24,910 nt of DNA from JBBQFC01 sp038321615 (lineage in GTDB: Bacteria; Bacteroidota; Bacteroidia; Flavobacteriales_D; Cryomorphaceae). Below, in pieces: positions 15,142 to 22,645 of this stretch. The stretch lies in the NCBI GenBank assembly GCA_038321615.1, contig JBBQFC010000049.1:1-24910 (forward strand). The letters are read 5' to 3'. Numbering within the stretch: the first letter of the stretch is position 1; each line of letters starts with the position of its first letter. A model generated the notes under the pieces. It was not told the origin of the DNA. It worked only from the letters and a program-made list of their open reading frames with translations, and ran no database searches. A program made the position numbers and the translations under genes.

Positions 15142-15723
15142 ATGAAGCAGGGCGAAAAACACAGCATCAAAGAGAATAAGACTTATTTTTTGACTCTAAC
15201 TGTGGAAGGTTGGGTTGACGTTTTTACGCGCGAAATTTACCGTGAAATTGTCATTAACTCCTTGTCTTATTGCATTCATGAAAAAGGATTAAACATATTT
15301 TCCTACGTAATAATGAGCAACCACATACATTTGGTCGTAAACTCGACTGAGCCGTTTCAATTGAAGGATACCATCCGGGATTTCAAAAAATTTACTTCTA
15401 AGGCATGTATTGATAAATTACACGCAGGAGTTGAAAGCAGAAAGGATTGGATGCTGAAATTATTCTCTGGGTTTGCCCGCGAAAGTAATAGACATAAGGA
15501 ATTTAAGTTTTGGCAGGTTGGCAATCATGCAATAGAACTTTACAGTTCACGATTTATCTGGGAAAAAGTCAACTACATCCACCAAAATCCCGTTCGGGCT
15601 GGGTTGGTTAGAAAAGCTGAAGATTGGGTTTATAGTTCAGCTTCTAATTATGCAGATATCGATTCAAAACTCACCGATGTTATTAGAATTGCGCCTTATT
15701 TGAACTATCGAAAGAAGCTTTAG
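15142..15723 (+). CDS. REP-associated tyrosine transposase (RAYT, Y1 HUH)
   Basis: A 193-aa Y1 transposase-like nuclease of the RAYT (TnpA_REP) group, related to IS200/IS605 TnpA. RAYTs cut and join single-stranded REP DNA, and most are single-copy, domesticated genes. The HUH motif is HIH (61-63) in YVIMSNHIHLVV. A C-terminal block reads FWQVGNHAIELYS (123-135) and NYIHQNPVRAGLV (144-156), diagnostic of the family. The catalytic tyrosine is probably Tyr134 or Tyr145. The canonical YYDH-type motif of enterobacterial RAYTs is absent, so I cannot decide between them. The gene looks more AT-rich than its neighbours. It is flanked by direct repeats and lies inside its presumed cognate REP array. 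No frameshift or stop is seen, so it appears intact. Confidence 0.92.
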   Translation: MKQGEKHSIKENKTYFLTLTVEGWVDVFTREIYREIVINSLSYCIHEKGLNIFSYVIMSNHIHLVVNSTEPFQLKDTIRDFKKFTSKACIDKLHAGVESRKDWMLKLFSGFARESNRHKEFKFWQVGNHAIELYSSRFIWEKVNYIHQNPVRAGLVRKAEDWVYSSASNYADIDSKLTDVIRIAPYLNYRKKL

Positions 15724-15728
15724 AATTT

Positions 15729-15773
15729 CCGCTGCATTGTAAATCGGGCTCCGCTGCATTTGTAATGCTGCGG
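15729..15773. repeat. Composite palindrome immediately downstream of RAYT
   Basis: CCGCTGCATTGTAAAT, then CGGGCTCCG, then an inverted unit ending AATGCTGCGG. It begins 6 bp after the RAYT stop and matches the composite at 14807-14850, so the transposase gene is framed by equivalent structures. Confidence 0.65.
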
Positions 15774-15845
15774 AATTTTTCGAATCGAATTTTTATCGTT
15801 ATTGACTTATCTCGTTCTGCAGTCTTAAAACTGAAGCGGAGCGTT
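15745..15845 (+). repeat. 101-bp direct repeat, right copy (partner 14822-14922)
   Basis: 97 of 101 positions match the left copy. The four differences are one C/T near the start, two adjacent bases in the hairpin loop, and G/C in GTTCTGCAG. Same orientation as the left copy, with 822 bp between them. Confidence 0.9.
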
Positions 15846-15868
15846 AAGCGGTATCTATTTTGATCGTT

Positions 15869-16416
15869 CCGCAGCATTACAAAATGTAGGGGAGCGGTGT
15901 CTGATTTTGATTGTTCCGCAGCATTGTAAATGCAGCGGAGCGGTGAGCGGGATCTATTTTGATTGTTCCGCAGCATTACAAAATGCAGCGGAGCGGTGCA
16001 TTACAAAATGTAGGGGAGCGTTGTCTGATTTTGATTGTTCCGCAGCATTGTAAATGCAGCGGAGCGGTTCCGCAGCATTACAAAATGTAGGGGAAGCGGT
16101 GAGCGGGATCTATTTTGATTGTTCCGCAGCATTGTAAATGCAGCGGAGCGGTTTCCGCAGCATAACAAAATGCAGCGTAGCGTTGTCTGATTTTGATTGT
16201 TCCGCAGCATTACAAAATGCAGGGGAGCGGTGAGCGGGATCTATTTTTATTGTTCCGCAGAATTGTAAATGCAGGGGAGCGGTGTCTAATTTTGATTGTT
16301 CCGCAGCATTGTAAATGCAGCGGAGCGGTGTCTAATTTCGATTGTTCCGAAGCACTGTAACTGCAGCGGAGCGTTGGCAATTTTGATTGTTCGCAGCGTT
16401 TCATGTAAAGCCAGCG
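15869..16416 (+). repeat. REP family A array, right arm (about 13 units)
   Basis: Units begin at 15869, 15916, 15968, about 15997 (5'-truncated), 16040, 16070, 16124, 16155, 16202, 16255, 16301, 16347 and 16391 (degenerate). Two loops occur, GTA and ACAA, and two linkers, GTGTCTGATTTTGATTG and GTGAGCGGGATCTATTTTG. The pairs at 16040/16070 and 16124/16155 abut with only 7-8 bp between hairpins, as if the linker had been deleted. All units keep the + orientation. No protein-coding gene is seen from here to 16518. Confidence 0.88.
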
Positions 16417-16473
16417 CTCAAAGCCAATTTTTTCCTGAAAGATTGAATGCCAAGTTTGAAGAAGTCGAATAAA

Positions 16474-16498
16474 AAAAGCCCGGATTAACCGGGCTTTT
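16474..16498 (-). terminator. Rho-independent terminator of the DUF1573 gene
   Basis: AAAAGCCCGG (16474-16483) pairs with CCGGGCTTTT (16489-16498) around a 5-nt loop. The A-run at 16471-16477 becomes a U tract for minus-strand transcription. It lies 20 bp past the stop of the DUF1573 gene and shields it from the REP array. Confidence 0.85.
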
Positions 16499-16518
16499 GA
16501 ATTTTCAACTGACGGGTC

Positions 16519-17076
16519 TCAGCCCGGAATTTCTAGCACATTTGCAGTGATTGTGAGCACAGTGTTTGAAGGCTCTGTATTTGCAGTGATGGTGATGTTT
16601 TTTGTTTGAGCGTCTTTCTGCTTACCTGGTTTGTAAACCACTTCGATCTCTCCAGTTGCTCCGGGAGCGATTGGCTCCTTGGGATACTTTGGAACGGTAC
16701 AGCCGCATGACCCCTTCGCATTCTCGATAATCAAAGGAGAAGATCCGGTATTGGTGAATTTGAAGATTTTCTTGTTTTCAGAATCTTGGTTGATGGTGCC
16801 AAAATCGAACGCTAACTCCTTAAAGTCCATGCTGGTAGAAGGCCCCGCCGGCTTGTCTGATGCAGCCGCCATAGGATCTATGGTGCTCAAATCGGCTGTT
16901 TTATTTGCCGTAAGGCTGCTCGGTATTGCTGCAGGTACTGCTTCGCGCTCAAATCCGACTTTGCTCGCAGTAGGATCTGCATAAGTCGAAGAACCTTTTT
17001 GAACAAGGATTACGGTGTTTACCACCAAGAGACCTGCAATGAATACAAGCAGTCCATTTTTTATTTTATCAGTCAT
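16519..17076 (-). CDS. DUF1573 protein with N-terminal membrane anchor
   Basis: A 185-aa exported protein. A hydrophobic N-terminal segment (GLLVFIAGLLVVNTVILV, about 8-25) acts as a signal anchor. A low-complexity Ala/Ser/Pro linker leads to a DUF1573 domain (about 85-180). The hallmarks are FDFGTINQDSENKKIFKFTNTG, PLIIENAKGSCGCTVP with the characteristic Cys-Gly-Cys, and PGATGEIEVVYKP. The fold is an immunoglobulin-like ASPM/SPD-2 type domain of unknown precise role in Bacteroidota envelopes. It has its own candidate promoter and terminator, so it appears monocistronic. The PorE-like protein ends with a similar-looking domain. Confidence 0.9.
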   Translation of the reverse strand: MTDKIKNGLLVFIAGLLVVNTVILVQKGSSTYADPTASKVGFEREAVPAAIPSSLTANKTADLSTIDPMAAASDKPAGPSTSMDFKELAFDFGTINQDSENKKIFKFTNTGSSPLIIENAKGSCGCTVPKYPKEPIAPGATGEIEVVYKPGKQKDAQTKNITITANTEPSNTVLTITANVLEIPG

Positions 17077-17095
17077 GGGTTTTTATTTTAGGATA

Positions 17096-17103
17096 CAAAT
17101 TTA
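17096..17103 (-). promoter_or_regulatory. -7 promoter box for the DUF1573 gene
   Basis: Read on the minus strand this is TAAATTTG, a full match to the Bacteroidota -7 consensus TAnnTTTG, about 20 bp before the ATG. No convincing -33 element was found at the usual spacing. Confidence 0.45.
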
Positions 17104-17141
17104 ATCAAACGTTTTTGCCAGTGCAGATATTAACAATTTCT

Positions 17142-18743
17142 TTAATCTGTTTTGGCCAAATTATAGTTGGCGTAGGCTCCATCTTGTAGTAAGTTCAGCG
17201 CAGCTCGGTAGCTCGGCCACTGTGGATTGAATACTTGGTAGTAAGCCGAAAAGTCCCATAGATTTCGTGCAATCAGGGCTTTCAATCGCCCATCGATCAT
17301 CTCTTTCGAATGGGTATAATCTTCGTCTTTCCATTCCATATCGGGATATTCCGCTGCGGCATAGGCCTTAAATTCGGCAATAACCGGCTCAACATCAAAA
17401 TTCTTATCGTAGCTATCTACAGTCGGCGATACCTTCAAAATACTTTTCCGGTTTTGATTGGTGTAGGTAATGGCAAAGGAATTCATAACTCCTTTTCGGA
17501 TCAAATCTGTATTCAGTTGGGAAGATTGAGAAGTGTCAATCGGCACAAATACGTCGGGCGTGATGCCACCACCGCCGTAAACCAATCGTTTATTGTCGGT
17601 AAAAAACTTCAGGGAGTCGGGCAATTGCAGGCTATCGAGCGATAATAACTCGCCGCTTTCATAGCGTTGGTATTTTTCCAAATAATAGGCTTCCGCTCCT
17701 TCGTCATAAGGTTTCTGAATACAACGGCCACTGGGGGTATAGTATTTCTGTGTAGTGAGTCTTACTACGCTTCCATCGGGTAGGGGTATGGGTCGCTGCA
17801 CGAGCCCTTTTCCAAAACTTCTGCGGCCTACTATCAGTCCGCGATCCTGATCTTGAATAGCCCCGGCTACAATTTCGCTGGCACTCGCCGAACCTTCGTC
17901 AATGAGCACCACGAGGCGACCATTCTCAAAATTTCCGGCTGCTGTGGCCTTACTGTCATTGCGCTTGTAGGCGCGGCCTTCGGTGTAAACTATTAACTCA
18001 TTGGTTCCGAGAAATTCATCCGATAGTCGAATACTCGTTTCCAGAAAACCGCCTCCATTGCCTTGGAGATCGAGGATGAGATCTTCCATGCCCTTGGCTT
18101 TCAAAGCGATAATGGCATTTTTAAACTCATCCATCGTAGTTTTTGAAAATCGATTGAGCTTGATGTAGCCAATTTTGGGAGTCGCCATATACGAAGCGTC
18201 GAGGCTGTAAATGGGTATTTGATCGCGGGTAATTTCAAAAGGAATGGCATTTTTCTCGCCCCTCCGGCGAATACCAACCGTTACCAGCGTTCCTTTTGAA
18301 CCCCGTAATTTACTGGTTACGTCATCGTTGGTAACACCTATTCCTGCTACATTTTCACCATCGATCGACACAATTTTATCACCTGCAATGATGCCCAGAA
18401 TTTCACTTGGGCCACCCGCAATAGGCGAGACCACAATTATGGTGTCTTTGAGAATATTAAATTGAATACCAATTCCTTCGAAGTTTCCTTCGAGACCTTC
18501 ATTGGCTTTAGCCACTTCCTTAGCGGGAATGTAAACGCTGTGCGGGTCGAGTTCTTCTAGCATTTCGCGTATAGCATCATCCACCAATCCGTCGAGATCT
18601 ACACTGTCCACATAATTGGCTTCAATGTGGTAGAAGAGAGCGGATAATTTTTCGGAAGTACCTTGAAATTTTGTCGCGGCATTTTGGCCGAAAACATTTA
18701 TTAAGCCTAGTAGAATTAGGCCAATCGTGAAAGTAAAGCGCAT
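17142..18743 (-). CDS. S41 C-terminal processing peptidase
   Basis: A 533-aa CtpA/Prc-type serine protease that trims or degrades envelope proteins from their C-termini. ATG 18743 gives a clean signal peptide (MRFTFTIGLILLGLINVFGQ), while the ATG at 18794 adds an unlikely 17 residues. A PDZ domain (about 70-165, with GIGIQFNILKDTIIVVSPIAGGPS and GDKIVSIDGENV) precedes the catalytic core (about 180-340). The Ser287 nucleophile lies in DEGSASASEIVAGA and the Lys312 base in SFGKGLVQ, exactly 25 residues apart as in characterised S41 enzymes. The C-terminal extension after ITPDVFVP is typical of Bacteroidota members. It lies divergent from the sigma-like fusion gene. Confidence 0.94.
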   Translation of the reverse strand: MRFTFTIGLILLGLINVFGQNAATKFQGTSEKLSALFYHIEANYVDSVDLDGLVDDAIREMLEELDPHSVYIPAKEVAKANEGLEGNFEGIGIQFNILKDTIIVVSPIAGGPSEILGIIAGDKIVSIDGENVAGIGVTNDDVTSKLRGSKGTLVTVGIRRRGEKNAIPFEITRDQIPIYSLDASYMATPKIGYIKLNRFSKTTMDEFKNAIIALKAKGMEDLILDLQGNGGGFLETSIRLSDEFLGTNELIVYTEGRAYKRNDSKATAAGNFENGRLVVLIDEGSASASEIVAGAIQDQDRGLIVGRRSFGKGLVQRPIPLPDGSVVRLTTQKYYTPSGRCIQKPYDEGAEAYYLEKYQRYESGELLSLDSLQLPDSLKFFTDNKRLVYGGGGITPDVFVPIDTSQSSQLNTDLIRKGVMNSFAITYTNQNRKSILKVSPTVDSYDKNFDVEPVIAEFKAYAAAEYPDMEWKDEDYTHSKEMIDGRLKALIARNLWDFSAYYQVFNPQWPSYRAALNLLQDGAYANYNLAKTD

Positions 18744-18824
18744 AAAGAGCGTGTTGGATTTGGGTATCAGAACGGATAAAATTAACGATCTCATAGGAGT
18801 TATAACGTGTTAATTATGGTTAAC

Positions 18825-18918
18825 CCTTTTTTGACCAAAAAGGTTTTGGGTTTTGCCAGTTTCAAGCAGCTCCAAATCAGTATGGTAACTACCTAACCCT
18901 TTTTTCGTAAGAAAAAGG
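18825..18918. repeat. Two related A/T hairpins in a divergent intergenic region
   Basis: CCTTTTT-TGACC-AAAAAGG (18825-18843) and CCTTTTTTC-GTAA-GAAAAAGG (18898-18918) are each preceded by an identical TAACCCTTTTTT start (18821 and 18894), 73 bp apart. They lie between the divergent S41 and sigma-like genes, a 253-bp gap that otherwise shows no gene. They could be regulatory hairpins or a small repeat element. Confidence 0.5.
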
Positions 18919-18996
18919 ATTGCAGGAAAGGATGAAATCTGCGATCGCTCTTTAACTATACCCCTGAAAGATCTCACAGCTCTAAAATATGATCTT

Positions 18997-20553
18997 ATGA
19001 AATCGGAAAGCCTGTACACCTTTACCCCCGACGATTGGAAGCGATTGGAAATCCAATACGCACAAAGTTTCAAGCCGACGTTTGACCTGGTTACCGAAAA
19101 CAGTGGTTCCTTGGTCGAAAGCCAAGAAATCTACTTGGAGTCGTTTGTGTATTACACCCAATTAATCGAGCTCCACGGTATTTCCTTAGCCGATAAATCG
19201 GAAGAAGTTCTTTACTCCTTTTCGCGAAAGCTCTGGATTCAGAAATTGCGAAAGCGCCGGGTGGATGTGAACTTCGTAAAGCATCACCACAATTATTTAG
19301 ACATGGAAGATGCTTTTCAGGAAATCGACTCCATACGCGATCGAAGTGATCGGACGGCACAAAAATTAGCCGAGATAGGCGAACCATGCCGCACGCTCCT
19401 TTTGGATTCTATTGGTCGTCGTAAAAATCTAACCGAAGTTGCGGCTCGCCTGGGCTTTGCCGATGAGCAAAGAGCTATGCAACAAATTGTGAAGGGTCTT
19501 CGTCGCCTGGTAGAATTGGTCGATTCGAAGGCGCTCACCATCAGCGATCGGGATATGGCCGAAACTGTCTATACTTTACTTGACCCTAAAACTAACCCGA
19601 GCCAAACCCGGCTCTCGAATGATGATACGGTGGAGCAAACCATCGTAGCCCGCATAGTCGCTGTGCTTCGAAGCTACGTTACGCGGAATGAGCGCATGAC
19701 CTTACTCAAAGAGCTACAGGTACGCGTAGTGCCGAGCACACAAGTTATTCATCAAATGAAGAAAGAACCAAAAACCACCCATACTATGAGACCACAACTC
19801 TGGTTGGCTGCGAGCGTGCTTGCGGCCATCGTTATTTCTGCGCTTACTTCGCTTGGAATTGTAGGCGTATCTACCAGCCAAGCTGAACCAATTATTTTGG
19901 AAGTCGATACAGCCATGGTGGAACTTGCGCCTGTAATAAATCGAGTTTCTCATTTGGCTACGGCCTTCCAAATAAATCAAAAGGGTTTAATTCTCACTGC
20001 AGCCGATGCAGTGGCAGGGGAGAGCGAAGTATTGCTAACCGACAAAACGAATAACCGAAAGGCTAAAGCAAAAGTGCTTTTTGTAGATCGCGCTGCTAAC
20101 GTAGCCATCTTACAATCGGAAGAATTAGCTTCGGCTCAATTGCCTTATCGATTTGCACCCGACGATGCGCGGGTGGGTCAAAACGTGTATGCTTTGGCAT
20201 GCACCACCGAAGATTTAATCTATGAGCACGCTTACTTAAGTGCGAGCAATCAAAATGGTTTTGCACGGATGAAAGTAGAAACCTTTTCGGCTGGAGCGCC
20301 AATTCTTAATGAGCAAGGCCAATTGAGCGGAATGGTTTCTTCGAAGAGCACCGATGCAGGAAGTTTGGCCTACGTGGTGCATGGATCGGTGCTTCGCGAT
20401 GCCCTTAACAGATGGGCTTCGCAGTCGGGTCAGACCTTGGAGCTCACCACCCGCAACAGGCTGTTCTACAGCGATCGAGCCGAGCAGGTAGAGAAAATTA
20501 AGCCCCACCTTTTTGAAATAACCTACTATACCGAAGAAATTGAAACCCGGTGA
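18997..20553 (+). CDS. Sigma-70-like / transmembrane / trypsin-like pseudoprotease fusion
   Basis: A 518-aa three-part protein. Residues about 40-92 resemble sigma-70 region 2 of Bacteroidota sigma factors (ESQEIYLESFVYYTQLIEL, then YSFSRKLWIQKLRKRR). Residues about 125-175 resemble region 4 with a helix-turn-helix (GEPCRTLLLDSIG, then NLTEVAARLGFADEQRAM). A linker with a helical, charged segment (about 210-245) leads to one membrane span (LWLAASVLAAIVISALTSLGI, 268-288), with basic residues before it implying a cytosolic N-terminus. The C-terminal part (about 315-470) follows an HtrA/trypsin-like pattern, but the triad is lost: GLILTAADAV has Asp337 for His, DRAANVAIL has Asn368 for Asp, and FSAGAPILN has Ala432 for Ser. 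I infer a membrane-tethered regulator or scaffold with a periplasmic sensor, not an active protease. No test of transcription activity is possible from sequence. Confidence 0.8.
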   Translation: MKSESLYTFTPDDWKRLEIQYAQSFKPTFDLVTENSGSLVESQEIYLESFVYYTQLIELHGISLADKSEEVLYSFSRKLWIQKLRKRRVDVNFVKHHHNYLDMEDAFQEIDSIRDRSDRTAQKLAEIGEPCRTLLLDSIGRRKNLTEVAARLGFADEQRAMQQIVKGLRRLVELVDSKALTISDRDMAETVYTLLDPKTNPSQTRLSNDDTVEQTIVARIVAVLRSYVTRNERMTLLKELQVRVVPSTQVIHQMKKEPKTTHTMRPQLWLAASVLAAIVISALTSLGIVGVSTSQAEPIILEVDTAMVELAPVINRVSHLATAFQINQKGLILTAADAVAGESEVLLTDKTNNRKAKAKVLFVDRAANVAILQSEELASAQLPYRFAPDDARVGQNVYALACTTEDLIYEHAYLSASNQNGFARMKVETFSAGAPILNEQGQLSGMVSSKSTDAGSLAYVVHGSVLRDALNRWASQSGQTLELTTRNRLFYSDRAEQVEKIKPHLFEITYYTEEIETR

Positions 20554-20606
20554 GATCAGTAGCGTAATAAGCACATCCCATGTTCGCAACAGGGCTATGA
20601 AACAGG

Positions 20607-20634
20607 AAAGCCCCCTTTATGAAAGGGGGTTTTT
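20607..20634. terminator. Bidirectional terminator between convergent genes
   Basis: CCCCCTTT (20611-20618) pairs with AAAGGGGG (20622-20629), flanked by AAAG on the left and TTTTT on the right. It lies between the convergent sigma-like fusion and thioredoxin reductase genes and can serve both strands, more strongly the plus strand. Confidence 0.85.
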
Positions 20635-20648
20635 CTTTTTTCACAATA

Positions 20649-21602
20649 TTAATGCAATCCATGCTCTGCCAGGTAGCGCTCGGCATCAAGGGCTGCCATG
20701 CAACCTGTTCCGGCTGCGGTTACCGCTTGTCGATACACTTTATCGGCAGCATCGCCGGAGGCAAACACACCGGGGATGTTGGTGAAGGTGGTTCCGGGTT
20801 TAACTACCAAATAGCCGGTAGAATCCATGTCAAGCTGGCCTTTAAAAATGTCTGTATTGGGCGTGTGTCCAATCGCAACAAAAAAGCCGGATATAGCAAT
20901 GTCTTGTTCGTTACCCGTTATAGTGTCGCGCACACGCACGGCTTCAACCGATTGATTGCCTAAGATTTCTACCGTTTCGGTATGCCACATTATTACAATG
21001 TTCGGCGTATTCATCACGCGGTGCTGCATGGCCTTCGATGCTTTCAATTCTCCTTTTCGGACTAACATATACACTTTGGTGCACAACTTAGAAAGGTAGC
21101 TCGCCTCTTCAGCGGCCGTATCGCCTCCACCTACTATGGCCACTTCCTGGCCTTTGAAGAAAAATCCGTCGCACACGGCACAGGCACTTACGCCGAAGCC
21201 ATTAAACTTTTCTTCGCTGGGTATGCCCAACCATTTGGCGCTAGCTCCTGTGGAGATAATTACGCTATCGGCGGTAACGCGCTTATTGCCGTCTACCACC
21301 ACGGAATGTTTTCCGTCTTGACCGAGATGAGTTTCTGTAACCAATCCAAAACGCACGTCCGTTCCAAATCGCATGGCTTGAGCGCGTAAGTCCTCCATCA
21401 TATCTGGACCTTTCACGCCGTCGCGGTAACCGGGAAAATTATCGACTTCGGTGGTGATGGTAAGCTGACCACCAGGTTGCAGACCTTGATACATCACAGG
21501 TTTCATGTCGGCACGAGCGGCATAAATTGCGGCTGTGTAACCGGCGGGGCCTGAGCCGATAATTAAGGTTTTGACGTGTTCTATATCTTGGCTCATATTC
21601 AT
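20649..21602 (-). CDS. trxB: Thioredoxin reductase
   Basis: A 317-aa FAD/NADPH flavoenzyme that reduces thioredoxin in the cytosol. The FAD-binding motif is GSGPAGYTAA (16-25). The redox-active disulfide is CAVC (Cys141, Cys144) followed by DGFFFKG. The NADPH-binding motif is GGGDTAAEEA (158-167). A C-terminal FAD motif reads GVFASGDAADKVYRQAVTAAGTG. Length and order match low-molecular-weight bacterial TrxB. ATG 21602 or ATG 21596 (two codons later) could be the start. Transcription is probably from the box at 21617-21624, which would leave a very short leader. Confidence 0.97.
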   Translation of the reverse strand: MNMSQDIEHVKTLIIGSGPAGYTAAIYAARADMKPVMYQGLQPGGQLTITTEVDNFPGYRDGVKGPDMMEDLRAQAMRFGTDVRFGLVTETHLGQDGKHSVVVDGNKRVTADSVIISTGASAKWLGIPSEEKFNGFGVSACAVCDGFFFKGQEVAIVGGGDTAAEEASYLSKLCTKVYMLVRKGELKASKAMQHRVMNTPNIVIMWHTETVEILGNQSVEAVRVRDTITGNEQDIAISGFFVAIGHTPNTDIFKGQLDMDSTGYLVVKPGTTFTNIPGVFASGDAADKVYRQAVTAAGTGCMAALDAERYLAEHGLH

Positions 21603-21616
21603 TGCTTTTTGGGCTG

Positions 21617-21624
21617 CAAAGGTA
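21617..21624 (-). promoter_or_regulatory. -7 promoter box for trxB
   Basis: On the minus strand this reads TACCTTTG, a full match to TAnnTTTG, 15 bp before the first ATG. A -33 TTG at the usual spacing is not evident. Confidence 0.5.
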
Positions 21625-21691
21625 AGAAGCTCCCTTTGTTTACATCGCTAAATTTTATCATCATTCCTTATAACCTTAGTGCTTTAACCGA

Positions 21692-22645
21692 TCAAGGTGT
21701 GGCGAGAAGGGTATCGTAGTGGCAAGCATACGCTGCCCAAACACCTAGACCCCCGTTAATGTTGGAGATTACGTTGCTTGGACTCGCAAAAGGGCTTCCA
21801 TTGGTGCCCTGTTGGGCTTCCATTGTTCGAAAAAATTGGTAAACCGGCCGCGTGGTGGAGCAGAATTTAAACACGAAACGATCTCCTATTTCAAAATAGC
21901 CTGCTTCATCGCCTGTGTCTGTTGCAAGACTAGAATTCGGCTCCTGTCCGCGTGTAAAGCCGAGTTCGAACGTTTGGCCGTTGAAAAACTCATCCAAAAA
22001 GGTTGATCCCAAGGGCGCGTAGTAAACCGGATCTACAGGATTGTCATTAACATTTGGACCGATCCGCCTCGTAAAAATGCGGTAGGCATTTTCGAGCGTA
22101 TCGGGATCGGTGATATTGCAAAACACGTATCCGTACTGTGGGCTGTCGGCCCAAAGCCGGAACCACGTGGAGTCGGGAGCAATCACCCGGGGTAGGTGCG
22201 ATGAAGCCGTTAAAATCCTACCATCTGTTTCTACACGTAGCTGATACGTGGTATTCTCCATACCCAGCAATTCGGGTTGCAGGCCGATGTAGGCGCAAAT
22301 GTCAATGTCCCCCAGGTCGTCGATGGCGATACCCACCAACTCCGAGAATTGCTGCTGAAATTCGGGCGGAATGGCGCTGCTGCAAATAGGCGTAAGTGGA
22401 ATGTCATTGACGCGCACATCTGCATCAGAAATGTACGAAGCTGCGATAGCGGCAGCCGAAGTGGGATCGAAGAAGCCGCGGGTTCGGCTGACCAAAACAA
22501 TGGGTGGACCACCGTTTTCGATTGAGCCTTCAATTACCAATTGCTCCTGGCCCGCGGGAACATCGATATCGATATCCTTTTCGCAGGAAGCGAAGCCAAG
22601 CGATATGAGTGCAAGCATCAGATATTTTAGAAAGCGAAATTCCAT
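21692..22645 (-). CDS. DUF4249 family outer-membrane lipoprotein
   Basis: A 317-aa lipoprotein. The signal peptide ends at a good lipobox (LGFASC), followed by an acidic EKDIDIDVP. The family pattern is visible: KDIDIDVPAGQEQLVIEGSIENGGPPIVLVSRT, then a carboxy-terminal beta region. DUF4249 proteins are regularly encoded directly after TonB-dependent receptors in Bacteroidota and are thought to act as surface partners, but the substrate is unknown. The start overlaps the receptor's 3' end by 19 bp, so the two are almost certainly co-expressed. An 89-bp gap separates the stop from trxB. Confidence 0.92.
   Translation of the reverse strand: MEFRFLKYLMLALISLGFASCEKDIDIDVPAGQEQLVIEGSIENGGPPIVLVSRTRGFFDPTSAAAIAASYISDADVRVNDIPLTPICSSAIPPEFQQQFSELVGIAIDDLGDIDICAYIGLQPELLGMENTTYQLRVETDGRILTASSHLPRVIAPDSTWFRLWADSPQYGYVFCNITDPDTLENAYRIFTRRIGPNVNDNPVDPVYYAPLGSTFLDEFFNGQTFELGFTRGQEPNSSLATDTGDEAGYFEIGDRFVFKFCSTTRPVYQFFRTMEAQQGTNGSPFASPSNVISNINGGLGVWAAYACHYDTLLATP

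Noticed and set aside
14769..16404. Long minus-strand open frames through the REP array (for example 14769-15170, 15683-15976, 16001-16210) with repeating Asn/Gln-rich peptides
   Set aside because: The 46-47 bp unit is not a multiple of three, so the same DNA is read in three successive frames. The peptides (MLRNNQNQ, NAAEQSKSD, QCCGTIKIR) are frame-shifted translations of one hairpin. The frames overlap the RAYT gene edges and follow no codon bias.
14669..16416. CRISPR array
   Set aside because: The regular 46-bp spacing is suggestive, but the linkers are repeated and not unique spacers, the units are imperfect palindromes, and the adjacent gene is a Y1 transposase and not a cas gene.
18997..20553. 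Active HtrA/DegP-type serine protease
   Set aside because: The positions aligned with the catalytic His, Asp and Ser are Asp337, Asn368 and Ala432, so peptidase activity by the usual mechanism is not expected.
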